Shown piece after piece: positions 42,988 through 51,861 of a DNA stretch of 54,844 nucleotides. The DNA comes from Smithella sp. (lineage in GTDB: Bacteria > Desulfobacterota > Syntrophia > Syntrophales > Smithellaceae). Each line of letters opens with the position of its first letter. The stretch's first letter is position 1. The stretch is taken from assembly GCA_012510495.1 (NCBI GenBank), contig JAAZHX010000154.1, forward strand, positions 1 to 54,844. Direction: 5' to 3'. The position numbers and the translations under genes are program-made. The notes beneath the pieces are model-generated. The model was not told the DNA's origin. It was given only the letters and a program-made list of their open reading frames with translations, and searched no databases.

Positions 42988-43830
42988 TCAAGAACGATGG
43001 CGCCTGCCGTCCGCACCGGCGGCTGCGATTCCCCGGTCGGAAGACGGCATGTCCCCATGCATCGCCGCTTTTACGGCCGCGCACGAGGTCAGAAAATCCG
43101 TCTCGGAAAAAACCTCCAGCGTCAATACGCCGCGGTAGTCGGCGCTGACCAGCTCGTCCAGAACGGCTTTCAGCTTCTCCCGCGGCGCCTTTGCCACAGA
43201 GCGGTGATCACGGTCCTCAATTCCGTGAAGGTGGATCACCCTCGTGCGCGGCAGCGCGTTTTTTAGATACGCGACCGGATCGTAACCGTCAAGCCACAAA
43301 TGACCGACATCGACCGTCCGGCTGACGGCGATTCGTTCCAGCACCGGATCGTAAAAATCCGGCGGATAGCCTTCCAGATTTTCTACGGCCAGACGCTGCG
43401 GGCCGCCCGCCCATTTACCGACAAGCTCAAGCGCGAGGACGGCCTGATCCCGCCAGCGCAGCAGGCTTTCCGCATCCGATCGGTTCAAAACGGTTTTTCC
43501 GTCCAGATGCAGAACATAGGCCCAGGGGTCGAGCGCCAGTGTGCAGTCGATGACACGACGGGCTTTGTCCAGGGAAGCGTGGCGCGGGAATCCGTCGTCG
43601 GCCAGGCGTAAATCCAGCGGCAGATGGACCGTGTAGGTCATGTCGTGCCGGGCGGCCAGACGGCGCATCTCCTCAATCTCCTCGTGTAACGGCAGGTTGT
43701 TCGGGCCGTCATCGACTTCGAACAGCACCAGCTCCACGTCCTGCACTTTCCCGGCCAGGTAGCGGACATTCGTCAGGATGTCCGCGGGAACCACGTAGGA
43801 GGTTGCGCCCAGTCGAAAAGGATAGGTCAT
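42988..43830 (-). CDS. cbiR: Cobamide remodeling enzyme CbiR-like TIM barrel
   Basis: A 280-residue AP-endonuclease-2-type TIM barrel. Metal-site residues lie in YTVHLPLDL, YVLHLDG, LAVENLEGYPPDF, SRTVDVGHLWLDG and RVIHLHGIEDRDH. Within a cobU-cobS-cobT-btu cluster this matches CbiR, which cleaves the nucleotide loop of cobamides so that the lower ligand can be replaced. The ATG at 43830 follows AGGGG; a TTG at 43842 is less likely. Assignment rests on fold plus context, as the barrel family is broad (sugar epimerases). Confidence 0.8.
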   Translation of the reverse strand: MTYPFRLGATSYVVPADILTNVRYLAGKVQDVELVLFEVDDGPNNLPLHEEIEEMRRLAARHDMTYTVHLPLDLRLADDGFPRHASLDKARRVIDCTLALDPWAYVLHLDGKTVLNRSDAESLLRWRDQAVLALELVGKWAGGPQRLAVENLEGYPPDFYDPVLERIAVSRTVDVGHLWLDGYDPVAYLKNALPRTRVIHLHGIEDRDHRSVAKAPREKLKAVLDELVSADYRGVLTLEVFSETDFLTSCAAVKAAMHGDMPSSDRGIAAAGADGRRHRS

Positions 43831-43935
43831 GTTTCCCCTCAAAAACGTCTCAGCCTTTTTCCGTTTAGGACAAGGGTCTTGTCACCAGCAGGGGTGGTTG
43901 CAGCCCTCTATTCTGTTGTGTGTATGCCGGGATAC

Positions 43936-44670
43936 TTACAACGCACGACATGAGATCGTGAAAACCAGTATTACCGCAGTTTCGGCCACTTCAACCAGCG
44001 CGCCCAGGACGTCTCCGGTCACCCCGCCGATGCGCTTCCAGGCCAGTCCCAGAACCGCGGCGGCAGCGATCAGAGCGGCGAGGACAGCCACCAAGCCCTG
44101 CATTCCCAGCAGAAACACAAGGCCGATCGGTATAATCGCCGCGAAGAAAATCGGGCCCGTCTGAAGCCCTGCTGCAAAATCAGCGCCCATCCCGCCGGGA
44201 CGCGCCTGCGGCAGCCGTGAGGCGGGCAGAAGAAGCCAGCGGCTGAGCGTGGCGGCAAGTACAATGGACAATCCGGAGGAAGACGGCATCAGGCCGAGCG
44301 CAGCAGCTTTGAGCATCAGCACGAAGAACAGCCCGACGACGCCGAACGCGCCCAGGTAGGGGTCTTTCATAATCTCCAGACGGCGTTCCCGCGAAGCCGA
44401 CCCCGGAAGACCGTCACAGCAATCCGCCAGTCCGTCCAGGTGCAGGCCGCCGGTCAGGCCAACCCAGACGGCAAGCGCAAGCACGGAGGCGACAAGCGCA
44501 GGAAAGATCAGGTTCAGTCCGAACCAGACCAGCCAGACAAGACCGCCCACCGCAAGGCCGACCACCGGATACCAGAAGGCGGCGCGACCGCTGTCGCCCG
44601 GCTTCCAGCCCCCAGGCAGTCCCACCGGCAGCGTAGTCAGCAATCCGAATGCCGTGCGCAAATTCCGCAT
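43936..44670 (-). CDS. cobS: Adenosylcobinamide-GDP ribazoletransferase (cobalamin synthase)
   Basis: A 244-residue integral membrane enzyme joining alpha-ribazole(-phosphate) to adenosylcobinamide-GDP. The signature LTGGLHLDGLADCCDGLPGSASRERRLEIMKDPYLGAFG is split here over residues 68-106, with key Asp residues in LDGLADCCDG. Six or more hydrophobic helices are visible. AGAGGA precedes the ATG. It lies between cobT and cbiR. Confidence 0.94.
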   Translation of the reverse strand: MRNLRTAFGLLTTLPVGLPGGWKPGDSGRAAFWYPVVGLAVGGLVWLVWFGLNLIFPALVASVLALAVWVGLTGGLHLDGLADCCDGLPGSASRERRLEIMKDPYLGAFGVVGLFFVLMLKAAALGLMPSSSGLSIVLAATLSRWLLLPASRLPQARPGGMGADFAAGLQTGPIFFAAIIPIGLVFLLGMQGLVAVLAALIAAAAVLGLAWKRIGGVTGDVLGALVEVAETAVILVFTISCRAL

Positions 44671-44694
44671 ACGATTCCTCTTTCCCCTCAGCCT

Positions 44695-45744
44695 TCAGCC
44701 TTTTCTTTTATCACTCACACCGGCTTCGTCAAACGTCGTCATCTCCCGCAGGAGGCGGCAGGCCGCTTCCAGCAGATGAAACGCCAGCACGGCGCCCGTT
44801 CCTTCGCCGAGACGCAGATTGAGGTTCAGAAGCGGCGTAAGACCGAGATGGCGGTGCATGACCTGATGCCCGATCTCCACCGACCGGTGCGCGCCGAAAA
44901 GATAATGACGCACCTCCGGCACAAGCCCGACGCCGATCATCGCGGCAGCCGTTGAAATGAAGCCGTCCACCATTACGGGGATGCGGCGGGCGGCGGCCGC
45001 GATCATCACACCGGCAAGACCGGCGATTTCCAGGCCGCCGACCTTGCGAAGCACGTCCATCGGATCGTTCGGGTCGGGCTGATTGACGGCGATGGCCTGT
45101 TCGATCACCTGTGTCTTACGCAGAAGGCCGGCATCGTCAAGGCCCGTACCGCGGCCCGTTACTTTATCAACCGGTAATCCCGCCATCACGGAAACAATGG
45201 CCGCGGATGAGGTGGTGTTGCCGATGCCCATGTCGCCTGTGGCAATCACATCGAGGCCTTTTTCGGCAATTTCGGCCAGCACTTCCATGCCGCAGGCAAG
45301 CGCCTGTTCGGCCTGAGCGCTTGTCATGGCCGGTTCCTTTGCCATATTGCGCGTTCCATAGGCAATTTTTCGCCGCCAGAGTCCGGGCAGGGACGGATCA
45401 AAATCAGAAGCGACGCCGATATCGACAATATGCGTCACGGCACCCGCCTGGCGAGCCAGCACATTGATGGCTGCGCCGCCGTGAAGAAAATTCAGCACCA
45501 TTTGTCTGGTGACTTCGACCGGAAAAGCGCTGACGCCCTCCAGCACCACGCCGTGGTCCGCGGCCATGACGATCACCGCTTTTTTGGAAATCTCCGGCAT
45601 CGGGTCGGCCTTCATGCCTGCCAGTTGAAGAGAAATCTCCTCCAGCCGGCCGAGGCTTCCGGGGGGTTTGGTCAGGCGGTTTTGCCTGGCCTGCGCCTGT
45701 TTCGCGGCCTGTTTGTCAATCAGGGGAATCGTCGGATAATGCAT
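44695..45744 (-). CDS. cobT: Nicotinate-nucleotide-dimethylbenzimidazole phosphoribosyltransferase
   Basis: A 349-residue enzyme that activates the lower-ligand base to its alpha-riboside phosphate. Family motifs: LTKPPGSLGRLEEI, VMAADHGVVLEGVSAFP, MVLNFLHGGAAINVLAR, GDMGIGNTTSSAAI and LRLGEGTGAVLAFHLLEAA (catalytic Glu). AAGGA lies before the ATG. It is in the same cluster as cobS and cobU. Base specificity cannot be read from the sequence. Confidence 0.95.
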   Translation of the reverse strand: MHYPTIPLIDKQAAKQAQARQNRLTKPPGSLGRLEEISLQLAGMKADPMPEISKKAVIVMAADHGVVLEGVSAFPVEVTRQMVLNFLHGGAAINVLARQAGAVTHIVDIGVASDFDPSLPGLWRRKIAYGTRNMAKEPAMTSAQAEQALACGMEVLAEIAEKGLDVIATGDMGIGNTTSSAAIVSVMAGLPVDKVTGRGTGLDDAGLLRKTQVIEQAIAVNQPDPNDPMDVLRKVGGLEIAGLAGVMIAAAARRIPVMVDGFISTAAAMIGVGLVPEVRHYLFGAHRSVEIGHQVMHRHLGLTPLLNLNLRLGEGTGAVLAFHLLEAACRLLREMTTFDEAGVSDKRKG

Positions 45745-45756
45745 ATCGTGTCCTTT

Positions 45757-46665
45757 TTAATGCTTTGGCTCTGGATGGAACCTGAACGACAGAATTTCGA
45801 CCGCGTCAAAAATGCGCGGAGAGGCGCGATTGATCAGATTGGCGTCGATCGGATAAATTTTACCGTTTTTGACCGCCGGGACTTCTCCGAACGCCCGCCA
45901 GAATTTATACACGGCCTCAAACGTTTTGTCATTGACCATCGGCGCAAATACGATAATGTCCGGCGACGCGCTGATGATGCCCTCCGCGCTGTAACGCGGA
46001 TAGTTGGCGACGTCGTTTCCGGCGACGTTCACCCCGCCGGCCCGTTCAATGACTTCGTGGATCAGGGTTCCCCCGCCGGCAGTAATCATGGGCTCCATGC
46101 CCAGCTGGAAAAAAACGTGCGGCTTCTTTTTGCCGCGCGTCCGGACGGCAACAGAGCGTAATTTCTGCCGGAGTTTTTCAACCAGCGCAGCAGCCTCCTT
46201 TTCCCGGCCGGTGATGGCGCCGATATGCCCAATGCTTTTCAAAACGCCGGACGTGCTGGTCGGGTTTGTGACATAGACGGGCAGCCCCAGTTTTTCCAGT
46301 TGCCTCACGGTTTCCTTTCGGTTGCCGTCGGCGGTGGCCAGAATCAAATCCGGCCGGAGCGAAACAATTTTTTCTATGGAGGGGTTTGTAAAACCGCCGA
46401 TTTTCGTCTTGGCCTGAACGGCCGGAGGCCAGTCGCAAAAAGTGGTGACCCCGACGATTTTATCTTCCAGGCCCAGTGCGTAAAGCGTCTCCGAAATTCC
46501 GGGGGCCAGGGAAACAATCCTCTGCGGCGCGGGCCTCACCTGAACGCGACGGCCTGTCTCGTCCGTCACCGCAGAGGCAAAAGAATTTTCCACACAAGAA
46601 ATCGCAAGAAAACCAGAGAACAGAAAAATCAAGAAAATATTTCTTGCGAGATCATTAAAATTCAT
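45757..46665 (-). CDS. btuF: Cobalamin-binding ABC transporter substrate protein
   Basis: A 302-residue periplasmic binding protein of the helical-backbone type. The signal segment IFLIFLFSGFLAISC may end in a lipobox. The fold motifs fit BtuF: RIVSLAPGISETLYALGLEDKIVGVT, KIVSLRPDLILA, GGVNVAGND and SPDIIVFAP. The ATG at 46665 overlaps the end of btuB by 11 bases. It delivers cobamide to BtuCD encoded nearby. Confidence 0.9.
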   Translation of the reverse strand: MNFNDLARNIFLIFLFSGFLAISCVENSFASAVTDETGRRVQVRPAPQRIVSLAPGISETLYALGLEDKIVGVTTFCDWPPAVQAKTKIGGFTNPSIEKIVSLRPDLILATADGNRKETVRQLEKLGLPVYVTNPTSTSGVLKSIGHIGAITGREKEAAALVEKLRQKLRSVAVRTRGKKKPHVFFQLGMEPMITAGGGTLIHEVIERAGGVNVAGNDVANYPRYSAEGIISASPDIIVFAPMVNDKTFEAVYKFWRAFGEVPAVKNGKIYPIDANLINRASPRIFDAVEILSFRFHPEPKH

Positions 46666-48763
46666 AAGACACACTGCCGAAAAATGATCTTCCCGCCCCC
46701 GGATATCCACACATCGTCGTTTTGAATGTGGTTTGATCGGTAAAAGATTGCAGATGAGTGTCGTATTCCTGATCAAAAAGATTATTTGCCGACAGTGACA
46801 GAATCCAATTCTTGTAAAGCCGCTGCTGGATTTTCAGATCCGCCGTCCAGTAGGAATTGATGGTGTATATAACTGTTTTTGTGTTGGGATAGGCGGTGGA
46901 CTCCGTATTGTAAACAACCTGGTCGCTCACGTATCGCGCTGTCGCCGTCGCGGTGAGCCCGAAATTACTTTTGTAGGTGAGGTTGCCCTTAAACTGATTC
47001 TCCGGTGTCATGGTTGCTCGCCGTTTGACCATATAGTATTGGAAATCCGGTGGAATAAACGGTGGCCAGCCGTAATCCTGTTTTGTATATTCCCTGTTCT
47101 CTTCTTCCGCGTTTGTGTAAGTATAAGCCAGACTCAGAGAAAGATCATAAAAGGGACCAAGCTTAAGTCCCGCCTCAATGCCATCCGCCTTGTAGCCGGC
47201 CAGATTGATGGGACTCCACACGCTCAGGGAATCCGGTTCCCACTGGATTTTATTATCTACATTCCAGTGAAAATAAGACAGCGTTATGAATAACTTGTCC
47301 TTAAGCAAGGACTGTTCGAGTGTAACATCCGTGTGCCAGCCCTTTTCGGGCTCTAAATCAGAGTTCCCCTTGGTAAAAGGATCAGCCGGCCAATAGAGAT
47401 CGTTAAGGGTGGGCGCCAGAAAGTGCTTTCCGTGACTGATCTTCAATGCTGTTGTTTCAAACGGATTGATGACAATGCCGAAGAGGGGCAGGTTTTCCGA
47501 ACCGAACGCCGAATGTCTTTCATGCCGAAAACCAGCTAAGGCCTTCCCGTATTTAAACGGCCTGTATTCAGCCTCTGTAAAATAGCCCTGGGTAAACACA
47601 TGAGCCTCTACCACCGAATCGGAACCGTCGCGGATACCCGTCGTGCTTAAACCATAACTTTGATTTTTCCAGGTAAAGTCTTTGTATTCACCTCCTAAAA
47701 GTATTTTGGCCCCCTCAGCAGGATGAATGTCCACATGTCCTTCTGTTCCCAACACCTTGTTGGTTACCCAGTTTTCCGCTCCGGAGCCATCGAATGCGTA
47801 ACGCGCATAGTTGTAATTTTCCATGTTCGTGTAATTGCCTTTGATGTCATAACCAAACCATTCCATCGGTTTGCCCTTGACATTGAGGACTAGGCGACCG
47901 TCTCTGTCGCGGCTGTGATCCAGCAGGGATGCGGATTCACTGTTATAAAACTTTTCCGAGCCGACATAATAATCCGTCGTTCCCATGGGCGGTACGACTC
48001 CGGGCGCGCCATACTTTCTGTCGATGTAATCACCGTAGAGACTGATATTAATCGTTTCTTTCTTGTCCAGCAAAAGCTTTAGGGACACATCGTTTTGCCG
48101 AAGCCAGCTGTTGTCCCGGAAGCCGTCTGTTTCCGTTCTGCCGGCCGTCAGATAATATCCAAAATCGCCAACGACAAACATCCCGTTTTCCGCAGCTATT
48201 CGATAGGTATTTTGCGTGCCGTAACCGGCGCCAATCTTCAGAGCCATTTTATCCTTTTTGGGCACCTTAGTGATGATATTAACCGTTCCAGCCATTGCCC
48301 CTGACCCGTAAAGAAGCGAACCGGAACCTTTGACTATTTCAATCCGCTCAATGCTGTCGATGGGAATCTTTCCGACATCCGCAATACCTAATGACGGGGA
48401 ACCGACGTTGAGGCCGTTGACAAGCACCTGGGTCGCATTACCCCGCATCCCGCGAATATGGATCTCCTGGGAGGCCCCGCCGTAATTGCCGTAGGTCTGC
48501 CAATCTATGCCCGGCTCATTCGCCAGTAACTCCCCGATACTTTTCGCGCCGGACGCCTGAATATCCTTTTTATCTTTGATAATAACGGCATTGGGAATGT
48601 CTTTTCGTTTCTCCGGGACTTTCGTGGCAGCTACAATGATCGCGTCCATTCGTATCGCATCATCCGGAGAACCACCCTCCGGCGCCGCAAACGAAAAACG
48701 GATTGAACCCATGACTAAAAGGAATAAAACAAGAATAACAACTGATTTTGGAACGTGCTTCAT
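46655..48763 (-). CDS. btuB: TonB-dependent cobamide receptor
   Basis: A 702-residue outer-membrane receptor. It has a signal peptide (SVVILVLFLLVMGSIRFSFA), a TonB-box-like stretch (MDAIIVAATK), a plug domain (IQASGAKSIGELLANEPGID, IHIRGMRGNATQVLVNG) and a 22-strand barrel ending in aromatic YEF. The vitamin B12 assignment comes from the cobalamin riboswitch just upstream and adjacent btuF and cobT. AAAGGAGGA precedes the ATG. Confidence 0.93.
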   Translation of the reverse strand: MKHVPKSVVILVLFLLVMGSIRFSFAAPEGGSPDDAIRMDAIIVAATKVPEKRKDIPNAVIIKDKKDIQASGAKSIGELLANEPGIDWQTYGNYGGASQEIHIRGMRGNATQVLVNGLNVGSPSLGIADVGKIPIDSIERIEIVKGSGSLLYGSGAMAGTVNIITKVPKKDKMALKIGAGYGTQNTYRIAAENGMFVVGDFGYYLTAGRTETDGFRDNSWLRQNDVSLKLLLDKKETINISLYGDYIDRKYGAPGVVPPMGTTDYYVGSEKFYNSESASLLDHSRDRDGRLVLNVKGKPMEWFGYDIKGNYTNMENYNYARYAFDGSGAENWVTNKVLGTEGHVDIHPAEGAKILLGGEYKDFTWKNQSYGLSTTGIRDGSDSVVEAHVFTQGYFTEAEYRPFKYGKALAGFRHERHSAFGSENLPLFGIVINPFETTALKISHGKHFLAPTLNDLYWPADPFTKGNSDLEPEKGWHTDVTLEQSLLKDKLFITLSYFHWNVDNKIQWEPDSLSVWSPINLAGYKADGIEAGLKLGPFYDLSLSLAYTYTNAEEENREYTKQDYGWPPFIPPDFQYYMVKRRATMTPENQFKGNLTYKSNFGLTATATARYVSDQVVYNTESTAYPNTKTVIYTINSYWTADLKIQQRLYKNWILSLSANNLFDQEYDTHLQSFTDQTTFKTTMCGYPGAGRSFFGSVSYEF

Positions 48764-48811
48764 GGAACTCCTCCTTTCCCCCTCGGGATAAAAGAAAGTA
48801 AATGGAGCTGT

Positions 48812-48958
48812 CCATAAAGTTTCCTGGCTTGCGGCAGCCTACTTTCCACGCCTTCCCGACATTTTATGTCCGTGGCCTTTTGTGGATTTCGTTCCGCTTA
48901 CAGTTGCGGGGCAGCGCCGGACTCTCACCGGCTTCCTTTTTTGGACAACCTTTTTCAG
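48812..48958 (-). promoter_or_regulatory. Cobalamin riboswitch
   Basis: The minus strand carries the conserved core GCCGGTGAGAGTCCGGCGCT, then GCCCCGCAACTGTAA, and downstream GCCAGGAAACTTTA. These are the B12-box landmarks. It sits in the leader of btuB and overlaps the end of btuD by a few bases. It should repress btuB and the downstream salvage genes when adenosylcobalamin is plentiful. Confidence 0.92.
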
Positions 48959-49731
48959 GTGAACAATGTCACGCGGGGCAACCCGTTATGAGGATTCGAA
49001 TCGATCCCCACGTCAACATCATAAACCTCCTTGATGTTTTGCACAGTCAAAACATCCGCTGGAACGCCTATAGCATATTTTTTCCCATTGTAAAGCAAAA
49101 GAATCGCATCGGCGTTCTGCGCGGCCAGATTGATATCATGGGTGACAAAAACAACCGTCAGATGCTGAACGCGGCTAAGCTCGCGAAGCATTGACAGAAA
49201 TTGCGCCTGGTGCTTCAAATCCAGAAAAACGGTGCTTTCGTCCAGGAGCAGAACTTTCGGCTCCTGCGCCAGGGCGCGCGCAATCAGCACACGCTGACGC
49301 TCCCCGGCGGAAAGCTCGTTAAAACGCCGGTGCGCATACGCCAGGCAATCGGTTTTTGCCATGGCCTCGCGGACAATCCGGTAATCTTTTTTGTCTTCAA
49401 ACGCGATGGAACCCAAATGAGGAAAACGTCCCATCAGGACGATTTCTTCCGCAAAAAACGGAAATATCGCCTGCGTTTCCTGGGGAACCATCGCCATGGT
49501 TCGGGCGATCTCCCGGCGGGTCCACCGGCGCGTGTCCCTGCCATCGAGAAGCACCTGTCCCTGATCGGGGAAAAGCGTGGCATTGAGCATTTTCAGCAGC
49601 GTGGTCTTGCCGGAGCCGTTGGGCCCGATCACCGCGAGAATCCGCGCCGCGTCCAGGGCAAAAGACACACCGTCCAAAACAGGCTGCTCCGTGTAGCGAA
49701 AGGATATATTCCGCGCGTCAAGGATCGGCAT
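48955..49731 (-). CDS. btuD: Cobamide ABC transporter ATPase
   Basis: A 258-residue ABC ATPase. Walker A is IGPNGSGKTTLL, the signature is NELSAGERQRVLIARAL, Walker B is KVLLLDEST, and the switch His is in VFVTHDIN. The usual Pro after the Walker B Glu is Ser (DEST). Its ATG at 49731 shares one base with the btuC stop (TAATG). The family also includes iron-siderophore transporters; the surrounding cobamide genes favour BtuD. Confidence 0.92.
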   Translation of the reverse strand: MPILDARNISFRYTEQPVLDGVSFALDAARILAVIGPNGSGKTTLLKMLNATLFPDQGQVLLDGRDTRRWTRREIARTMAMVPQETQAIFPFFAEEIVLMGRFPHLGSIAFEDKKDYRIVREAMAKTDCLAYAHRRFNELSAGERQRVLIARALAQEPKVLLLDESTVFLDLKHQAQFLSMLRELSRVQHLTVVFVTHDINLAAQNADAILLLYNGKKYAIGVPADVLTVQNIKEVYDVDVGIDSNPHNGLPRVTLFT

Positions 49732-50771
49732 TATCCGCGCCCCTTTCTTCTCATCAGAAAAATAAAATAAGGGGCGCCGCAAAGGGCGGTGATCACACCG
49801 ACCGGCAGTTCCGCGGGCGCAATGATCGTCCTGGCCAGCGTGTCGGCAACGACCAGAAAGGAAGCGCCGAAAAGCGCCGCCGCGGGCAACAGCAGGCGGT
49901 GATCGGAGCCGAACACCAGCCGCATCATGTGCGGAACCATGATGCCGACAAAACCAATGATCCCCGCCAGCGATACGGCCACCGCCGTGACAAGCGACGT
50001 CACACAAAGCAGGATGTATTTTGTGGTCCGGACATTGACGCCCATCTGCAGAGCCGTTTCCTCGCCCTGGACCATCAGGTTGAGCTTGCGCGCCTGCGCG
50101 TAAAGAATGCCAAAACCCAAAAGCAGGCACAGAGCCGCCAGGATCATTTCTTTTCCGTCGGCGCCCGACAGGTCGCCCATCAGCCAGAAGGTAATGCTGT
50201 GCAGCTCCATGCTGTTGACGATGGACAGAGCAAAGAGAATCGCGGCGGAAAAAAAAGCGTTGACCACCACGCCGGCCAAAATCAGCGAGTTGTCCATCCA
50301 AAGCCCCCGCGATCCACCGGCCACGATAAATACCAGAAAAACGGTGGCCAGCGCGCCGCAAAAAGCAAGAAACGGCACACCCAGGCAAAAGGAACCAGCG
50401 CCCAGCACAATGCCGATAATCGCCCCCAGCGCCGATCCGCCGGAAATGCCCAGCACATAGGGATCGGCTAACGGATTGCGCAAGAGCGCCTGAAAAACCA
50501 CGCCGCCTGACGACAAAGACGCGCCGACGATGCCGGCAAACAATATTCGCGGCAGCCGCACATTCAGTAAAATGATTTGCTCTTCAGACGGGGCAGAAGG
50601 AGATCCGCCAAGCGCGCCTGTGACGGCCGCGAGCAGATCCCTGGCGGGAATCGTAACGACCCCGACGCAAAGCGAGGCCAGACAAACGGCTGCGAACAAA
50701 GCAAATAACAGCACGCTGATGCTCAAAACTCTTGATAACGTCACCCGGCGGTAAATGGACAGGTCCTCCAA
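49731..50771 (-). CDS. btuC: Cobamide ABC transporter permease
   Basis: A 346-residue FecCD/BtuC permease with about ten helices. Family motifs are LRNPLADPYVLGISGGSALGAI, LNVRLPRILFAGIVGASLSSGGVVFQ and AGIIGFVGIMVPHMMRLVFG. The start is unclear. TTG at 50771 lies in the T-run of the preceding terminator. A GGAGG at 50769-50765 would suit an ATT at 50756 better. The first helix begins about residue 15, so either start is workable. Confidence 0.9.
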   Translation of the reverse strand: MEDLSIYRRVTLSRVLSISVLLFALFAAVCLASLCVGVVTIPARDLLAAVTGALGGSPSAPSEEQIILLNVRLPRILFAGIVGASLSSGGVVFQALLRNPLADPYVLGISGGSALGAIIGIVLGAGSFCLGVPFLAFCGALATVFLVFIVAGGSRGLWMDNSLILAGVVVNAFFSAAILFALSIVNSMELHSITFWLMGDLSGADGKEMILAALCLLLGFGILYAQARKLNLMVQGEETALQMGVNVRTTKYILLCVTSLVTAVAVSLAGIIGFVGIMVPHMMRLVFGSDHRLLLPAAALFGASFLVVADTLARTIIAPAELPVGVITALCGAPYFIFLMRRKGRG

Positions 50772-50819
50772 AAAAATTCCCCGCCCCCTGAAGGGCTGGA
50801 CGAAAGGGCGGGGAATTTT
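50771..50819 (-). terminator. Strong rho-independent terminator before btuC
   Basis: AAAATTCCCCGCCC and GGGCGGGGAATTTT form a perfect 14-bp stem, followed by Ts on the minus strand. It ends the hydrolase transcript and directly abuts btuC. Confidence 0.88.
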
Positions 50820-50883
50820 CAGTAGTATATGTCAGGCAAAATTGCAAACAGGGAAATGCAGCCGGGGCAAATGACAGACTTTT

Positions 50884-51672
50884 TTAATTTTTAACAAAGT
50901 CCGTCATCTCTTTCCATAGCGACGCATCCGCGTAATATGGCCAGTCGTTGTGTCCCGCGTTCGGGATCACCCACATGCGTTTTCTGCCTTCGGGCAAATG
51001 CTCGTAGAGTTGACGTGCGTGCCGGATGGGAAGAATTTCATCGTACTCCGCGCCGACCACGGAGATATTGCGGGGGAAATTGCGCAGATTTTCAATGCTG
51101 TCGTACCGGTCGGTAAGGACCAGCTTCACTGGCAGAAAAGGAAAGATCGACTTGGCCACGGACGCCAGCGTGTCCCATGGCGTAATCAAAATGATCCCGG
51201 CAAGCGGCACGGATGTCTGTCGCGCCACAGCGGCGGCCACGCCGCAGCCCAGCGATTCCCCCAGAAGATAAACCGGCTCTTTGTAGTCTTCATGGGCAAG
51301 GCGAAGCGTCTCCAGGCCGTCGGCGACGAAAGACTTTTCACCCACCTTGCCCGGACGGCCGCCATACAGCGGATACTCGGCCAGTATGACCCGATAGCCC
51401 AGGTTTGCCAGCGGTGCCAGATAAAAGCCGCGGTCAAAAGCCGTGCCGCCGTTGCCGTGAAACAAAACGATCGTTCCGGACGGCGCCGGTTCGTTCCCCT
51501 CGGAAATCAGCCCTCTGTAATCCTGACCGGCGGCCCGCCAAAAGGCCATATTTTCCGACGCCAGCATGGCCGCCGTCGGCCGGTCGTTGTTGGGAAAGTA
51601 AAGAAATCGGTTCTGCACGTCACAGCCTCCCAAAACCAGAATGACAATGAGAAGTAGCCATTGCTGTTTCAT
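50884..51672 (-). CDS. Alpha/beta-hydrolase lipoprotein
   Basis: A 262-residue serine hydrolase. The signal segment WLLLIVILVLGGC ends in a lipobox. Hydrolase features are the oxyanion loop LFHGNGGTA, the nucleophile elbow LLGESLGCG (GxSxG), an acid in VVGAEYDEILP and the His in NAGHNDW. It resembles the BEM46/YfhR group (fold and order). The ATG at 51672 has GGAG upstream, though at a long distance. The substrate is unknown. Confidence 0.88.
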   Translation of the reverse strand: MKQQWLLLIVILVLGGCDVQNRFLYFPNNDRPTAAMLASENMAFWRAAGQDYRGLISEGNEPAPSGTIVLFHGNGGTAFDRGFYLAPLANLGYRVILAEYPLYGGRPGKVGEKSFVADGLETLRLAHEDYKEPVYLLGESLGCGVAAAVARQTSVPLAGIILITPWDTLASVAKSIFPFLPVKLVLTDRYDSIENLRNFPRNISVVGAEYDEILPIRHARQLYEHLPEGRKRMWVIPNAGHNDWPYYADASLWKEMTDFVKN

Positions 51673-51766
51673 AAACCGGCCCACTCCTTCGACGCCCCAA
51701 AAAGACGTGGAGCAACCACCGGTTGAAACGTAGCACATCTGATGATTTTGTAAAGTCTTTCCGTGG

Positions 51767-51818
51767 CGCGAGGGCAGGCTTCGCGAAGACAGGAATAATG
51801 GTTTTTACGAGTTCATCA
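51767..51818. repeat. Partial MITE-like repeat, copy C
   Basis: Contains GAGGGCAGGCTTCGC and ends TTTTTACGAGTTCATCA like copies A and B, but the middle is lost. It lies in the gap between the hydrolase and RNase D genes. Confidence 0.7.
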
Positions 51819-51861
51819 TTTTTTATGGCATTAAATTGCCGTTTCGGTTAAGTTGCGCCAC

